A stretch of DNA of 64,000 bases from Bacillota bacterium (GTDB taxonomy: Bacteria > Bacillota > Desulfotomaculia > Desulfotomaculales > VENG01), in NCBI GenBank assembly GCA_009711705.1, contig VENG01000020.1, forward strand, positions 30,710-94,709, given 5' to 3'. Shown here one piece after another: positions 43,641 through 52,082 of the stretch; within the stretch, counting starts at the first letter, position 1; every line of letters starts with the position of its first letter. Made by a program: the position numbers and the translations under genes. The notes beneath the pieces were generated by a model. That model was not told where the DNA came from. It saw only the letters and a list, made by a program, of their open reading frames with translations, and ran no database searches.

Positions 43641-44621
43641 ATGAAGTTCTGTTTGGTCAGTTTAATGCCTGTAAGCGATTTAGACGGCAAAGTTATCACT
43701 GAGGAGGTTAACAGGATTACCCAGTGGGCAAAGATAATGAATGGAGTCCATTACAACGGCCTGGCTTTTGATGATAATTTCTATGATTTACCATATGAAT
43801 TTTTCAGTGAATTTGACCTGGTTATGGTGGCTGTGCGACAAGAGCTAATTGAGGTGGGATTAAAAATTAAAAAACACTCAACGGCCCGGATTTTTGCTTT
43901 TTTAGACGGTGAAATGGAGCATTTTAGCTACCTGCCGGGAGATTTGCAAGCAAAATTTATAGAGCTTTTAAATATAGCTGAAGCAGTCGGTGTTACGCAC
44001 GAATATGACATTCCCATTATACAGCCCTTAACCGGCAAGCCGGTGGGACTGGTGGGTGTTCCTTTTCCCCTGAAGAAAGTCCGGGAGGAATTGTGTCCAC
44101 CGGTTGAAAAGAATCTTGTCATTCACGTTGGGTGCGGTACAGGGAAAAGCTTTAACCGGAACGGCATTGTCAACATAGGGGCTTTGGCAGAAATTGGTGT
44201 GCCGGGGGTCGTAGATGTATGGGGTCTGGAAGATAGAGAATATATCCGTAAGATGAAAAAATATATGCCGATACCCCCCATATATTATAACTATACACCC
44301 CGCTGGGAAGATTACATAGCCCGTTTGAATCACTCATTCCTGGGACTCCACCTGGATTACCGCCAAATTTGGGGGAGATTTGCCCTTGATTGCGCTGCAG
44401 TAAGAATGCCTTGCATTGCCCCTGATAATTTTTATACACAAAAAACACTTTTTCCGCGCCTGTGTGTAGATTTTCAGGAGATTGACAGAGCAGTCAATCT
44501 TGCTAAAAAGCTTTTGAAAGATCACAGCTTCTATGAAGAAGTGATGGCCTATGCCGAGTCACAGCTAGCCTTCTTCGATAACCAGGGAGCGAAAGACAGG
44601 CTGCTGAATTTACTTAATTAA
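43641..44621 (+). CDS. Glycosyltransferase-like protein, paralogue 2
   Basis: A 326-residue paralogue of the preceding protein, sharing MKFCL-V/L-S starts, the LVMVAVRQELIEVGL segment, GKPVGLVGVPFPL and the GRFALDCAAVRMPCIAP region. Tandem duplication with divergence suggests two related acceptors or sugars. Same reservations on function as for paralogue 1. Confidence 0.68.
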   Translation: MKFCLVSLMPVSDLDGKVITEEVNRITQWAKIMNGVHYNGLAFDDNFYDLPYEFFSEFDLVMVAVRQELIEVGLKIKKHSTARIFAFLDGEMEHFSYLPGDLQAKFIELLNIAEAVGVTHEYDIPIIQPLTGKPVGLVGVPFPLKKVREELCPPVEKNLVIHVGCGTGKSFNRNGIVNIGALAEIGVPGVVDVWGLEDREYIRKMKKYMPIPPIYYNYTPRWEDYIARLNHSFLGLHLDYRQIWGRFALDCAAVRMPCIAPDNFYTQKTLFPRLCVDFQEIDRAVNLAKKLLKDHSFYEEVMAYAESQLAFFDNQGAKDRLLNLLN

Positions 44622-44660
44622 TCGAATAGAAAACTGTTAAAAATAAATGGAGGGCGTACC

Positions 44661-45635
44661 ATGCGGATAGATCAAATTACCCCTTCCATGCGGTACAGAA
44701 ATGATATCAACAGTACTGTTTGGGTGTTGCAAAAAATTATTAAAGATATTGGCTTTGAGTCGTGCACTTTAAGCGAACCCGTACAGGCAAAGGAGAAAGA
44801 ATACATTATTTATCATATGCTTCCAGGGTCACAAGTAGCTAAAACCTTATCCGGCATAGAATCAAAACAGAAAGTGCTTTTTTACCATGGGATTATGCCC
44901 CCCGAGGAGAAACTGGCAAAAGTAAAAAACCGGTTTGCAATTACTTTTACCACTACAAAGTACCTGGAGAAGGATTTACAAAAAGCGGGTTATGGAGGGA
45001 TTAAGGTTTTACCCCTGCCGGTAGACCTTAGGGATTATGAACGGGAACCCGACGCGCAGTTGATAAGGACGTATGATGATGAATATACTAACATACTTTT
45101 TGCCGGCCAGATTACTCCCAATAAAAAGCTAGAAGAAACTATACTGGTTTTTAATTATTACCATAAAAAATTTAATCCTAAATCCCGATTGTTCCTGGTA
45201 GGAAGCTTTTCGGCAGATGCCGGGTACTGTCAGAAGTTGTTGGATTTGATAAAGGAACTGGAGATAAAAAATATCTTTCTACCCGGCCGTGCTAACTTTG
45301 CACAGCTTCTGGCATATTACCGGCTATCCCATATTTTTTTAAGTATGAGTGAATATGAAGGGTTACCTACGCCATTAGTTGAGGCTATGTATTTAAAGGT
45401 CCCGGTTATCGCCTTCGGGCATGGAGCTGTGCCGGAAGTTCTGGGAGGGGCCGGCTGTCTTATCGATGATAAGGATATACGGGAAACAGCAAGGCTGCTG
45501 GACCTCATAGTTAAGGACAGGGAAAAACGAGAAAAAATAATCAGACGGCAGTCAGAAAGAGTGGCCGCCTTTCAGCCTGAAAAAGTTTTCCCCTTGTACA
45601 GTGAGGCGATTACGGAAGCTTTTGGTTGTCCTTAA
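44661..45635 (+). CDS. Glycosyltransferase family 4 protein
   Basis: A 324-residue GT-B transferase. The nucleotide-sugar-binding half is clear: ILFAGQITPNKKLEETI, then LPGRANFAQLLAYYRLSHIFLSMSEYEGLPTPLVEAMYLKVPVIAFGHGAVPEVLGGAG with the E-x7-E pattern of GT4. The N-terminal acceptor domain is short. It transfers an unknown sugar in the cytosol to a growing glycan or protein. Monocistronic spacing of 40 bases from the previous gene. Confidence 0.88.
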   Translation: MRIDQITPSMRYRNDINSTVWVLQKIIKDIGFESCTLSEPVQAKEKEYIIYHMLPGSQVAKTLSGIESKQKVLFYHGIMPPEEKLAKVKNRFAITFTTTKYLEKDLQKAGYGGIKVLPLPVDLRDYEREPDAQLIRTYDDEYTNILFAGQITPNKKLEETILVFNYYHKKFNPKSRLFLVGSFSADAGYCQKLLDLIKELEIKNIFLPGRANFAQLLAYYRLSHIFLSMSEYEGLPTPLVEAMYLKVPVIAFGHGAVPEVLGGAGCLIDDKDIRETARLLDLIVKDREKREKIIRRQSERVAAFQPEKVFPLYSEAITEAFGCP

Positions 45636-45722
45636 TACAATAAGTAAATAAGTCAACTTGTATGGAGTAATAAAACCGCCGGCAACATAAATAGATTTAC
45701 TATATGAGAGCGGGGTGTGCAA

Positions 45723-46322
45723 ATGCTGGTTATTATAGGGGAAAATTCGGGTATAACACCTTTTCACTATCAACTCTTTGGTCCTAATGATGTTATTCTG
45801 GTTGGAAAATGGAGCGGTATGTCATTACAATCAAAAATATTGGGGGGGGGTGAACATCACTTTACAAATGTATCGAATCTGCAAATTAATTCAATTTTAA
45901 ATATGGCAGAAATGGCTGAGAATAATTTTAAAGGACATAGCAGCAAAAATAACTTCATGGAAGGTTTTATGGAGTGGTATGACCAGGATTTATACACAAG
46001 AGGCCCGACAATTATCGGTAATGATGTACTGGCCACATATAACGCCATCATATTATCCGGAGTTAAAATAGGAGACGGCGCCTTGATAGGAGCCGGTGCG
46101 GTAGTTAGAAAAGACATCCCTCCCTATGCAATAGTTGCCGGAAATCCGGCCAGAGTTGCGGGCTATAGGTTTTCTGAGGAACAAATAAAAGCCTTGCTGC
46201 GAATTAGATGGTGGGATTGGAGTTTTGAGGAATTACTTGCCTTTAAAGAGTATTTTGCCGGGGATGTTGATACCTTTATTTCCAAGGCCTTCGAAAAAAT
46301 GAAAGAAGAAGGTAGGTTATAG
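45723..46322 (+). CDS. CatB-type hexapeptide acetyltransferase 1
   Basis: About 199 residues from ATG 45723 (a GTG at 45717 is too close to the GCGGGG site). The left-handed beta-helix with xenobiotic-acetyltransferase landmarks [32 protein letters not shown] and [19 protein letters not shown] is clear. Such enzymes O- or N-acetylate small molecules or sugars using acetyl-CoA. Probably modifies a sugar of the surface glycan. The catalytic His usual in this family (GxHxF) is not evident in the 'ATYN' position, so activity is uncertain. Confidence 0.85.
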   Translation: MLVIIGENSGITPFHYQLFGPNDVILVGKWSGMSLQSKILGGGEHHFTNVSNLQINSILNMAEMAENNFKGHSSKNNFMEGFMEWYDQDLYTRGPTIIGNDVLATYNAIILSGVKIGDGALIGAGAVVRKDIPPYAIVAGNPARVAGYRFSEEQIKALLRIRWWDWSFEELLAFKEYFAGDVDTFISKAFEKMKEEGRL

Positions 46323-46326
46323 AATA

Positions 46327-46950
46327 ATGGCATCAATTATTGTAGGGAAAGACAGTGTAGTGATGGATCCACACCCTTTTTTCACGACTCACCTGCCTGA
46401 TGAAGTTATCTTAATCGGGAAGTTCAGCGGGCTGGCCGAAGATGTAAAAGTTTTTGCAGGTTTTGAACATTACGCTAAGAATGTTGCCGGCTTTCCATTA
46501 AATATTTTATATTTCAGTAAGTTTGATCAAGTGGCTATCGATGATCCAGATAATGCATCAGAATTTATGGAGAGGGCAACCAGGCATATTAAAAAAGATG
46601 TTTATGCAAAAGGCCCCACCATTATTGGTAACGATGTATTGGTAATGTACCATGCTACTATATTATCCGGTGTAAAAATCGGAGATGGCGCCTTTATAGG
46701 GGCCGGTTCGGTGGTTGCCAAAGATGTACCCCCTTATGCCATAGTGGCCGGAAACCCGGCCAGGGTAATAAAGTACAGGTTTTCTGAGGAACAAATAAAG
46801 GCCTTGCTTCTTATTAGATGGTGGGACTGGACTGATGAGGAAATGAAAGAATTTGAAGAGTATTTCTATGATATTGATGTTTTTGTTCCAAAGGCCCTTG
46901 AAAAAATGAAAAAAGAGGGAAGGTTACCACAAAATAAAGGGGTAGTTTGA
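46327..46950 (+). CDS. CatB-type hexapeptide acetyltransferase 2
   Basis: A 207-residue paralogue of the preceding gene, four bases downstream, with nearly identical C-terminal half ([50 protein letters not shown]). Here a His follows the VMY segment (MYHATIL), at the place where the active-site His of the family lies, so this copy may be the catalytic one. It overlaps the next gene by one base. Confidence 0.87.
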   Translation: MASIIVGKDSVVMDPHPFFTTHLPDEVILIGKFSGLAEDVKVFAGFEHYAKNVAGFPLNILYFSKFDQVAIDDPDNASEFMERATRHIKKDVYAKGPTIIGNDVLVMYHATILSGVKIGDGAFIGAGSVVAKDVPPYAIVAGNPARVIKYRFSEEQIKALLLIRWWDWTDEEMKEFEEYFYDIDVFVPKALEKMKKEGRLPQNKGVV

Positions 46951-48254
46951 TGAATTGCAGTGGTATGAATGCTGTCGTGACGTTAGGGGCCGGCCCGGCG
47001 GGGTTAAGTTTTTCCAGTCACTTTAATCATAAGACCGATATCTATGAAAAAGAAGCATCATGGGGCGGGCGCTGCCGATCCCATGAAATAGACGGCTTTA
47101 TCTTTGATGAGGGGCCGCATTCATCCTTTACAAAAGATACTTATGTACAAAAGCTTTTTGCCGGAAGTGTAGAAGGCCGGTTTAATGAAATTTACCCCAG
47201 TATTTTGAATCGGTACGGTTCACACTGGATCCGACATCCGGTACAGACTAACTTAAAGGGTCTGCCGGTAGACCTTGTGGTTGATTGTATCGTGGATTTT
47301 GTGAAGGCGGAGCGGTCCGGTTCGGGTCGTCCGGAAAACTACGGCCGGTGGCTTATTGACGGGTTCGGGGAGAAGCTGGCCAGAACCTTTCCCTTTGCCT
47401 ATACCCGTAAATACTGGACGGTAGAACCGGAAGAGATGACAACGGACTGGATTGAGCAGCGGATTTACCGCCCGGACCTGGCGGAGGTGCTCAGGGGGGC
47501 GCTCTCTGATGAATTATTAAATATCCACTATATTTCCAGCGTTCGCTATCCCGAGACGGGAGGCTTTCAGCCCTATTTAAAAAGCTTACAAAAAGGGGGT
47601 AATATTAAATACGGTTTTGAACTAACTAAGCTTGATGCGAAAAAAAAGAAAATAACCTTTAAAAATGGCTTTGAACGTTACTATGAGGTACTGGTCTCGT
47701 CGATACCGCTCCCCACACTGGTAAGCTGCATTAGAGATTGCCCGGCGGAAATAAAAGAAGCCGCCGCCCGGCTGGCCTTCACCTCGGTGGTTCTGGTCAA
47801 CCTGGGTGTGAACAGGGAGAACCTGGCCAACTGCCACTGGTTTTATATATATAATGAAGAAATTCTTCCATGCCGGGTGCACTTTCCCAGTGCGTATTCC
47901 GCTAATAACTCCCCGCCTGGAACAAGCAGCCTCCAGGCAGAAGTCTATTATTCCCGTTACAAACCGCTGGGTATGTCACCGGAAAATATCCTCGAAAAAA
48001 CTATCCAGGGTCTGATCTCCATCGGTGTCATTGCCAAAGACGATAATATTACCCTGGCCCGGAGCCAGGATGTAAAACACGCCCAGGTGCTTTATCACGG
48101 TCAGCACGCCGAAAGCCGGCGTGCCGTGCTGGATTATTTACAAAAACATGATATTCACTGTATCGGACGGTACGGCGAGTGGGCCTATCTCTGGAGCGAC
48201 CAGTCCATTCTAAATGGAAAACGGCTGGCAGAGCGCCTGGTGAAGGAAAGATGA
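46950..48254 (+). CDS. FAD-dependent oxidoreductase (protoporphyrinogen-oxidase/UDP-galactopyranose-mutase-like)
   Basis: A 434-residue flavoprotein starting at ATG 46950, overlapping the upstream stop. FAD motif LGAGPAGLSFSSHF and the second contact GGRCRSHEIDGFIFDEGPHSSF are typical of amine-oxidase/UGM-like proteins found in lipopolysaccharide and capsule clusters. The C-terminal GRYGEWAYLWSDQSILNGKRLAE closes the FAD domain. It probably oxidises, isomerises or desaturates a sugar nucleotide or lipid-linked intermediate. The exact reaction cannot be inferred. Confidence 0.82.
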   Translation: MNCSGMNAVVTLGAGPAGLSFSSHFNHKTDIYEKEASWGGRCRSHEIDGFIFDEGPHSSFTKDTYVQKLFAGSVEGRFNEIYPSILNRYGSHWIRHPVQTNLKGLPVDLVVDCIVDFVKAERSGSGRPENYGRWLIDGFGEKLARTFPFAYTRKYWTVEPEEMTTDWIEQRIYRPDLAEVLRGALSDELLNIHYISSVRYPETGGFQPYLKSLQKGGNIKYGFELTKLDAKKKKITFKNGFERYYEVLVSSIPLPTLVSCIRDCPAEIKEAAARLAFTSVVLVNLGVNRENLANCHWFYIYNEEILPCRVHFPSAYSANNSPPGTSSLQAEVYYSRYKPLGMSPENILEKTIQGLISIGVIAKDDNITLARSQDVKHAQVLYHGQHAESRRAVLDYLQKHDIHCIGRYGEWAYLWSDQSILNGKRLAERLVKER

Positions 48255-49249
48255 AAGTATTAGTTACAGGCGCCACAGGGTTTGTTGGTTCCTACCTTAC
48301 ACGCCGGTTAGTTGAAAGGGGACACACCATTAGCGGAAAGGGGACACACCTTCAAATAAGGAATGTCCCCAATTATGGAATGTCCCCAATTGGAATCCAT
48401 ATCTTTACGCGCGGCAGCTCAAATAAGTGGCGCATAAAAGACTTATTGGTACATATAACCGACCACCGGGTGGATTTGCGGGATGCCTGCACTGTGGAAA
48501 GGGCAGTGGCTCAAATAAGGCCGGATATAATCTATCACCTGGCAACTTATGGAGGCTTTGCTTCTCAGAAAGATACCCCCGCTGTTATCGAGTCCAACTT
48601 TTTAGGAACTATTAATCTATTAAATGCCTGTGAAAAAATTGGATTTGATTATTTTATAAATACAGGCAGTTCCTCGGAATACGGGCTGAAATCAGAGCCC
48701 ATGGAGGAGGGCGACATGCTTGAGCCGGTGGGAGATTACGGAGTTTCGAAAGCTGCGGCGTCCCTCTATTGCCAATCCAGAGCACTTGAAAAAAGCCTGC
48801 CTGTTATTACCCTGCGCCTTTTCTCCCCTTACGGACCATGGGACGATCCCCGGCGGCTCATCCCCTATGTCATAAAATCACTGTTCAGGGGGGAGTCCCC
48901 GAAACTTTCCACGCCTGATTCTGTTCGGGATTATATATATATAGATGATGTGCTGGATATTTTTTTAAAGGTCATCAAAATCCCTAAGCCGGAAGGGAAA
49001 ATATTTAATGTTGGCAGCGGGGTGCAGCATTCCATTGGTGAAGTTGTTTCTATGCTAACTGAAATTATAGGAGACGGGATAAAGCCAATGTGGGGCAGGG
49101 TAAACAGTCAAAGGCCGGAGCCGGTTACCTGGGTGGCTGATATAAATAAAGCCCAAAAAGAACTGGGGTGGGTTCCTTCCACCTCTCTTGGGAACGGGCT
49201 GAGTAAAACCGTTGAATGGTTTAAGAATAACCTGCAATTATATCCGTAA
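48251..49249 (+). CDS. NAD-dependent epimerase/reductase with repeat inserted in frame
   Basis: A 332-residue SDR protein whose ATG overlaps the previous stop (ATGA). NAD motif TGATGFVGSYL, the TGSSSEYG serine and YGVSKAAA Tyr/Lys catalytic elements, and LRLFSPYGPWDDPRRLIPYV substrate region are intact. About 24 residues (roughly 24-48) are encoded by a GGGGACA-type repeat and break the usual second strand 'RGH-x-HIFTRGSS'. The insert keeps the frame. In the pathway context it may reduce a 4-keto dideoxy sugar, like YerF, or epimerise one. Whether the insert is tolerated is unknown. Confidence 0.85.
   Translation: MKVLVTGATGFVGSYLTRRLVERGHTISGKGTHLQIRNVPNYGMSPIGIHIFTRGSSNKWRIKDLLVHITDHRVDLRDACTVERAVAQIRPDIIYHLATYGGFASQKDTPAVIESNFLGTINLLNACEKIGFDYFINTGSSSEYGLKSEPMEEGDMLEPVGDYGVSKAAASLYCQSRALEKSLPVITLRLFSPYGPWDDPRRLIPYVIKSLFRGESPKLSTPDSVRDYIYIDDVLDIFLKVIKIPKPEGKIFNVGSGVQHSIGEVVSMLTEIIGDGIKPMWGRVNSQRPEPVTWVADINKAQKELGWVPSTSLGNGLSKTVEWFKNNLQLYP
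48314..48395. repeat. REP-like palindromic repeat inside the epimerase gene
   Basis: Two GAAAGGGGACACACC units (from 48314 and 48336) are followed by two GGAATGTCCCCAATT units (to 48391). The inner pair folds as GGGGACA-CA-CCTT / AAGG-AA-TGTCCCC. This resembles the small GGGGAC(A/G) palindromes that accompany REP-associated Y1 transposases; no transposase is nearby. Length preserves the reading frame. Confidence 0.75.
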
Positions 49250-49262
49250 AGAGGAGTCTTCT

Positions 49263-51047
49263 ATGAAGCTTTCCGATTATGTTACTGATTTCCTGGTTAA
49301 AGAAGGCGTGTCCCATGTCTTCGAGTTAATTGGCGGGGCTATAACGCATCTTCTGGATTCTGTTTACTGCAGAGACGATATTCAATGCATATCTGCGCAT
49401 CACGAGCAGGCAGCGGCTTTTGCCGCCGAGGCTTACGCCCGAATTAACGGGAACCTCGGGGTGGCAATGGCCACCAGCGGCCCCGGAGCGCTAAACCTGG
49501 TGACCGGGATTGGCAGCTGCTATTTTGACTCGGTGCCCTGCCTGTTTATTACCGGCCAGGTAAACACTTACGAATATAAATTTGGCAAGGCCGTGCGCCA
49601 GCTGGGTTTCCAGGAAACCGATATAGTGAGTGTTATAAAGCCCCTTACTAAATATGCGGAGCTGGTTACCGACGCGGAAAAAATAAGATACCACCTGGAA
49701 AAAGCTGTATATCTCGCCCGGAACGGAAGACCGGGCCCGGTGCTGCTTGATTTGCCCATGGATATACAGCGCGCCCAAATTGAGCCTGATGAGTTGAAGA
49801 GTTTCTTTGATAGCGAAGAGTATAAAAAAATTGATAAGGATTTTATGGATTCATGTAAAACCACGGCCATCGATGAGGTAATCTTTCTTATAGAGAGAGC
49901 TAAAAGACCGGTAATCCTAGCCGGTGGAGGGGTGAATAAAGCCGGGGCGGCTGATGAACTTCGCTTACTGGTGGAAAGGACCGGAATACCGGTGGTAACT
50001 TCATTAATGGGACTTGACACCCTCTCCCATGACCACTTTGCCTTTTACGGCATGGTCGGGGCCTATGGAAACCGTTATAGTAACCTTACTCTGGCCAATG
50101 CCGATTTTTTGTTAATATTGGGTTCCAGGTTGGATACCCGGCAGACAGGTACCAGGCCGGATACATTTGCCAGGGCGGCCAAAAAGGTTCATGTAGACAT
50201 AGACCCGGTGGAATTGAATGAAAAGGTACAGGTGGATATTGCCATAAATTGCGACGTTATACAGTTTCTGTTTAAGATTAACAATAAACTAAAAGGATTT
50301 CTGAAACCGGATTTATCACACTGGTACAATACCATCAAGGGGTACAGGGAAAAATACCCCACCCTTGCTCAACCCGGCAATGACAAAAACATAAATCCTA
50401 ATGGGTTTATGGATCTTCTTTCTTCGTACTGTGCTGAAGGGGATATTATTTGCGTAGATGTTGGGCAGAATCAAATGTGGGCCGCACAGTCCTTCCGCCT
50501 CAAGAAGAAACAAAGGATACTCATTTCAGGCGGCATGGGGGCTATGGGGTTTGCGCTCCCGGCTGCGCTGGGTGCCGTCAAAGCAGCCCCGGGCCATAAG
50601 GCCGTTGCCATAGCCGGTGACGGTGGTATACAAATTAACATTCAGGAACTTGATACCATTGTTAATCATAATTTACCGGTTAAAATATTCGTTATGAATA
50701 ACCGATGTTTGGGCATGGTCCGGCAGTTTCAGGATTTATATTTCGACGGCCGGCAGCAGTCCACCGTGAAGGGCTACAGCTGCCCTGACTTCGGGAAGGT
50801 GGCTGCGGCCTATGGAATTCCTTCATATAACATTGCCTCATGGTTAGGCGCGCAGGATATTATCGAAAAGGTTCTAAAAACAGAAGGGCCGGCCTTTGTT
50901 GAGGTGAAATTAGAGCAAGCTACCTTTGTTGACCCCAAGCTTGTTGTCAACAGGCCCATTGAAGATATGTCACCTCATCTTGACCGAAGAGAATTGCAGG
51001 AGATTATGCTTATTGATTTAGTGGAAGAAATAGATGTACCGGGTTAA
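49263..51047 (+). CDS. Acetolactate-synthase-like TPP enzyme (YerE-like)
   Basis: A 594-residue ThDP-dependent enzyme with the start at ATG 49263 after GAGGAG. Three domains are seen: PYR with catalytic Glu in SAHHEQAAAFAAEAYAR (about residue 51), the central domain, and PP with the GDGGIQINIQELDTIVNH ThDP/Mg motif. Homologues in surface-sugar clusters include YerE, which adds a two-carbon unit from pyruvate to CDP-4-keto-3,6-dideoxyglucose to make yersiniose. Upstream RfbF, RfbG and RfbH fit this. A true acetolactate synthase is the alternative, but no small subunit or ilv gene is adjacent. Confidence 0.85.
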   Translation: MKLSDYVTDFLVKEGVSHVFELIGGAITHLLDSVYCRDDIQCISAHHEQAAAFAAEAYARINGNLGVAMATSGPGALNLVTGIGSCYFDSVPCLFITGQVNTYEYKFGKAVRQLGFQETDIVSVIKPLTKYAELVTDAEKIRYHLEKAVYLARNGRPGPVLLDLPMDIQRAQIEPDELKSFFDSEEYKKIDKDFMDSCKTTAIDEVIFLIERAKRPVILAGGGVNKAGAADELRLLVERTGIPVVTSLMGLDTLSHDHFAFYGMVGAYGNRYSNLTLANADFLLILGSRLDTRQTGTRPDTFARAAKKVHVDIDPVELNEKVQVDIAINCDVIQFLFKINNKLKGFLKPDLSHWYNTIKGYREKYPTLAQPGNDKNINPNGFMDLLSSYCAEGDIICVDVGQNQMWAAQSFRLKKKQRILISGGMGAMGFALPAALGAVKAAPGHKAVAIAGDGGIQINIQELDTIVNHNLPVKIFVMNNRCLGMVRQFQDLYFDGRQQSTVKGYSCPDFGKVAAAYGIPSYNIASWLGAQDIIEKVLKTEGPAFVEVKLEQATFVDPKLVVNRPIEDMSPHLDRRELQEIMLIDLVEEIDVPG

Positions 51048-51108
51048 ATAATACGTGGCTAATTTAATTGATACCATATGGCCGGCGGTTTAAAACCGGT
51101 AAAAAAAG

Positions 51109-51144
51109 AAACCCCCTTCTCCTTACCGGGAAGAGGGGTTTTTA
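51109..51144 (+). terminator. Rho-independent terminator of the surface-sugar operon
   Basis: AAACCCCCTTCTCC / GGGAAGAGGGGTTT imperfect stem followed by T5, 60 bases after the TPP-enzyme stop. Confidence 0.85.
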
Positions 51145-51187
51145 AATTTACCATACATAACACTTGATTATCTGGATTCCATTATGA

Positions 51188-51730
51188 TCAAGATTTTTGG
51201 GAAATATGTTCTTGCTTTTTATGAGCAATAATTTCTCCATCGGGAAATATATTTTTAAATACTTGCGCTATTGCTTCAGCAACAGCTATGGCAGTAGCAC
51301 TAGCTTGTGCTGTCACGTCTTGATCATTATCCTGTGTAACTACAGTTGGGTTAAGACAACACCAAGAGAAAGTATAATCACCAATTACTATACCTGTTTC
51401 AGCTGATACGATAATACCAAATGTTACTGTCAGCGAACTGGTTTGCCCGGGGCCTATAACGAATGTTGGCGCTCCGGTGGGAGGTATAGATGTTTGTTCA
51501 GTCCACACTAGTAGATTGACTAATGAGTTATTGCGCAGGGTAAAAATGCGAATAATTGGTAGGGCACCACCCCCCGGATCTGTAAAAATTGTTTGAAACG
51601 CTCCGGCTGCAACACTAATAATACCACAATGGCCCGGTTCAGCACTTACTTCTTCCTGGCACCTTTTAACTTGTATTTGTCGGGTTTCACTAGATTTATC
51701 TTTCTCTTCTTTTGAATTATCACAAATCAT
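51188..51730 (-). CDS. Uncharacterised probable spore-surface protein, 180 residues
   Basis: A signal-less protein with a Lys/Glu-rich N-terminus, a beta-strand-rich core (FTLRNNSLVNLLVWTEQTSIPPTGAPTFVIGPGQTSSLTVTFG) and an Ala-rich helical tail (TAQASATAIAVAEAIAQVFKNIF). Four Cys residues include a CC pair. No domain recognised; the pattern is reminiscent of exosporium or coat proteins. It lies 63 bases after a small gene with a strong sigma K-type promoter and is probably cotranscribed with it. Confidence 0.72.
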   Translation of the reverse strand: MICDNSKEEKDKSSETRQIQVKRCQEEVSAEPGHCGIISVAAGAFQTIFTDPGGGALPIIRIFTLRNNSLVNLLVWTEQTSIPPTGAPTFVIGPGQTSSLTVTFGIIVSAETGIVIGDYTFSWCCLNPTVVTQDNDQDVTAQASATAIAVAEAIAQVFKNIFPDGEIIAHKKQEHISQKS

Positions 51731-51793
51731 TTTTCCCCTTCCTTTCGTAAAAGCTTTACCTAACTGCCTTGAACTTAAAAAACTAAGGTTCTT

Positions 51794-51940
51794 TTACCCA
51801 AACTTCACAGCCATGGAATGGATTGGAGGTCCCCAGGTACAATTTTTCGTTGGAAAAAAGAGAGAGGTTTCTGGCGCCATAATTTTGAGAATTCCCCACG
51901 TTTCTTCAAACGACGTATTAGCTAAAAGTTGCATGGCCAT
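51794..51940 (-). pseudogene. Truncated 'N-x-x-F-E' carbohydrate-binding-like gene, 48 codons
   Basis: ATG at 51940 behind GAGGTGA; the product starts MAMQLLANTSFEETWGILK, matching the N-terminus of the family at 59971 and 60494 (MARxxIxNxxFE), then diverges into unrelated-looking sequence and stops. Either a decayed copy or a small functional leader protein. A sigma K-like promoter sits directly upstream. The remaining 51941-52082 is promoter DNA only. Confidence 0.55.
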
Positions 51941-51964
51941 AAATCACCTCATTTTTCCCTGTGG

Positions 51965-51992
51965 TATATTATGCCATAAATGTTTGATATGT
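51965..51992 (-). promoter_or_regulatory. Sigma K-like sporulation promoter
   Basis: Minus strand ACA (51992-51990), 16 bases, CATAATATA (51973-51965), a full match to the late mother-cell consensus AC-N16/17-CATANNNTA as known from Bacillus. Confidence 0.65.
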
Positions 51993-52082
51993 TATGAATC
52001 TGCAAAAATTTTTTAAGTGTTACACAATTGAACTTTAATGAATATATTAGAAGCATAACCGGTATTCGTTTGGTGATATAGT

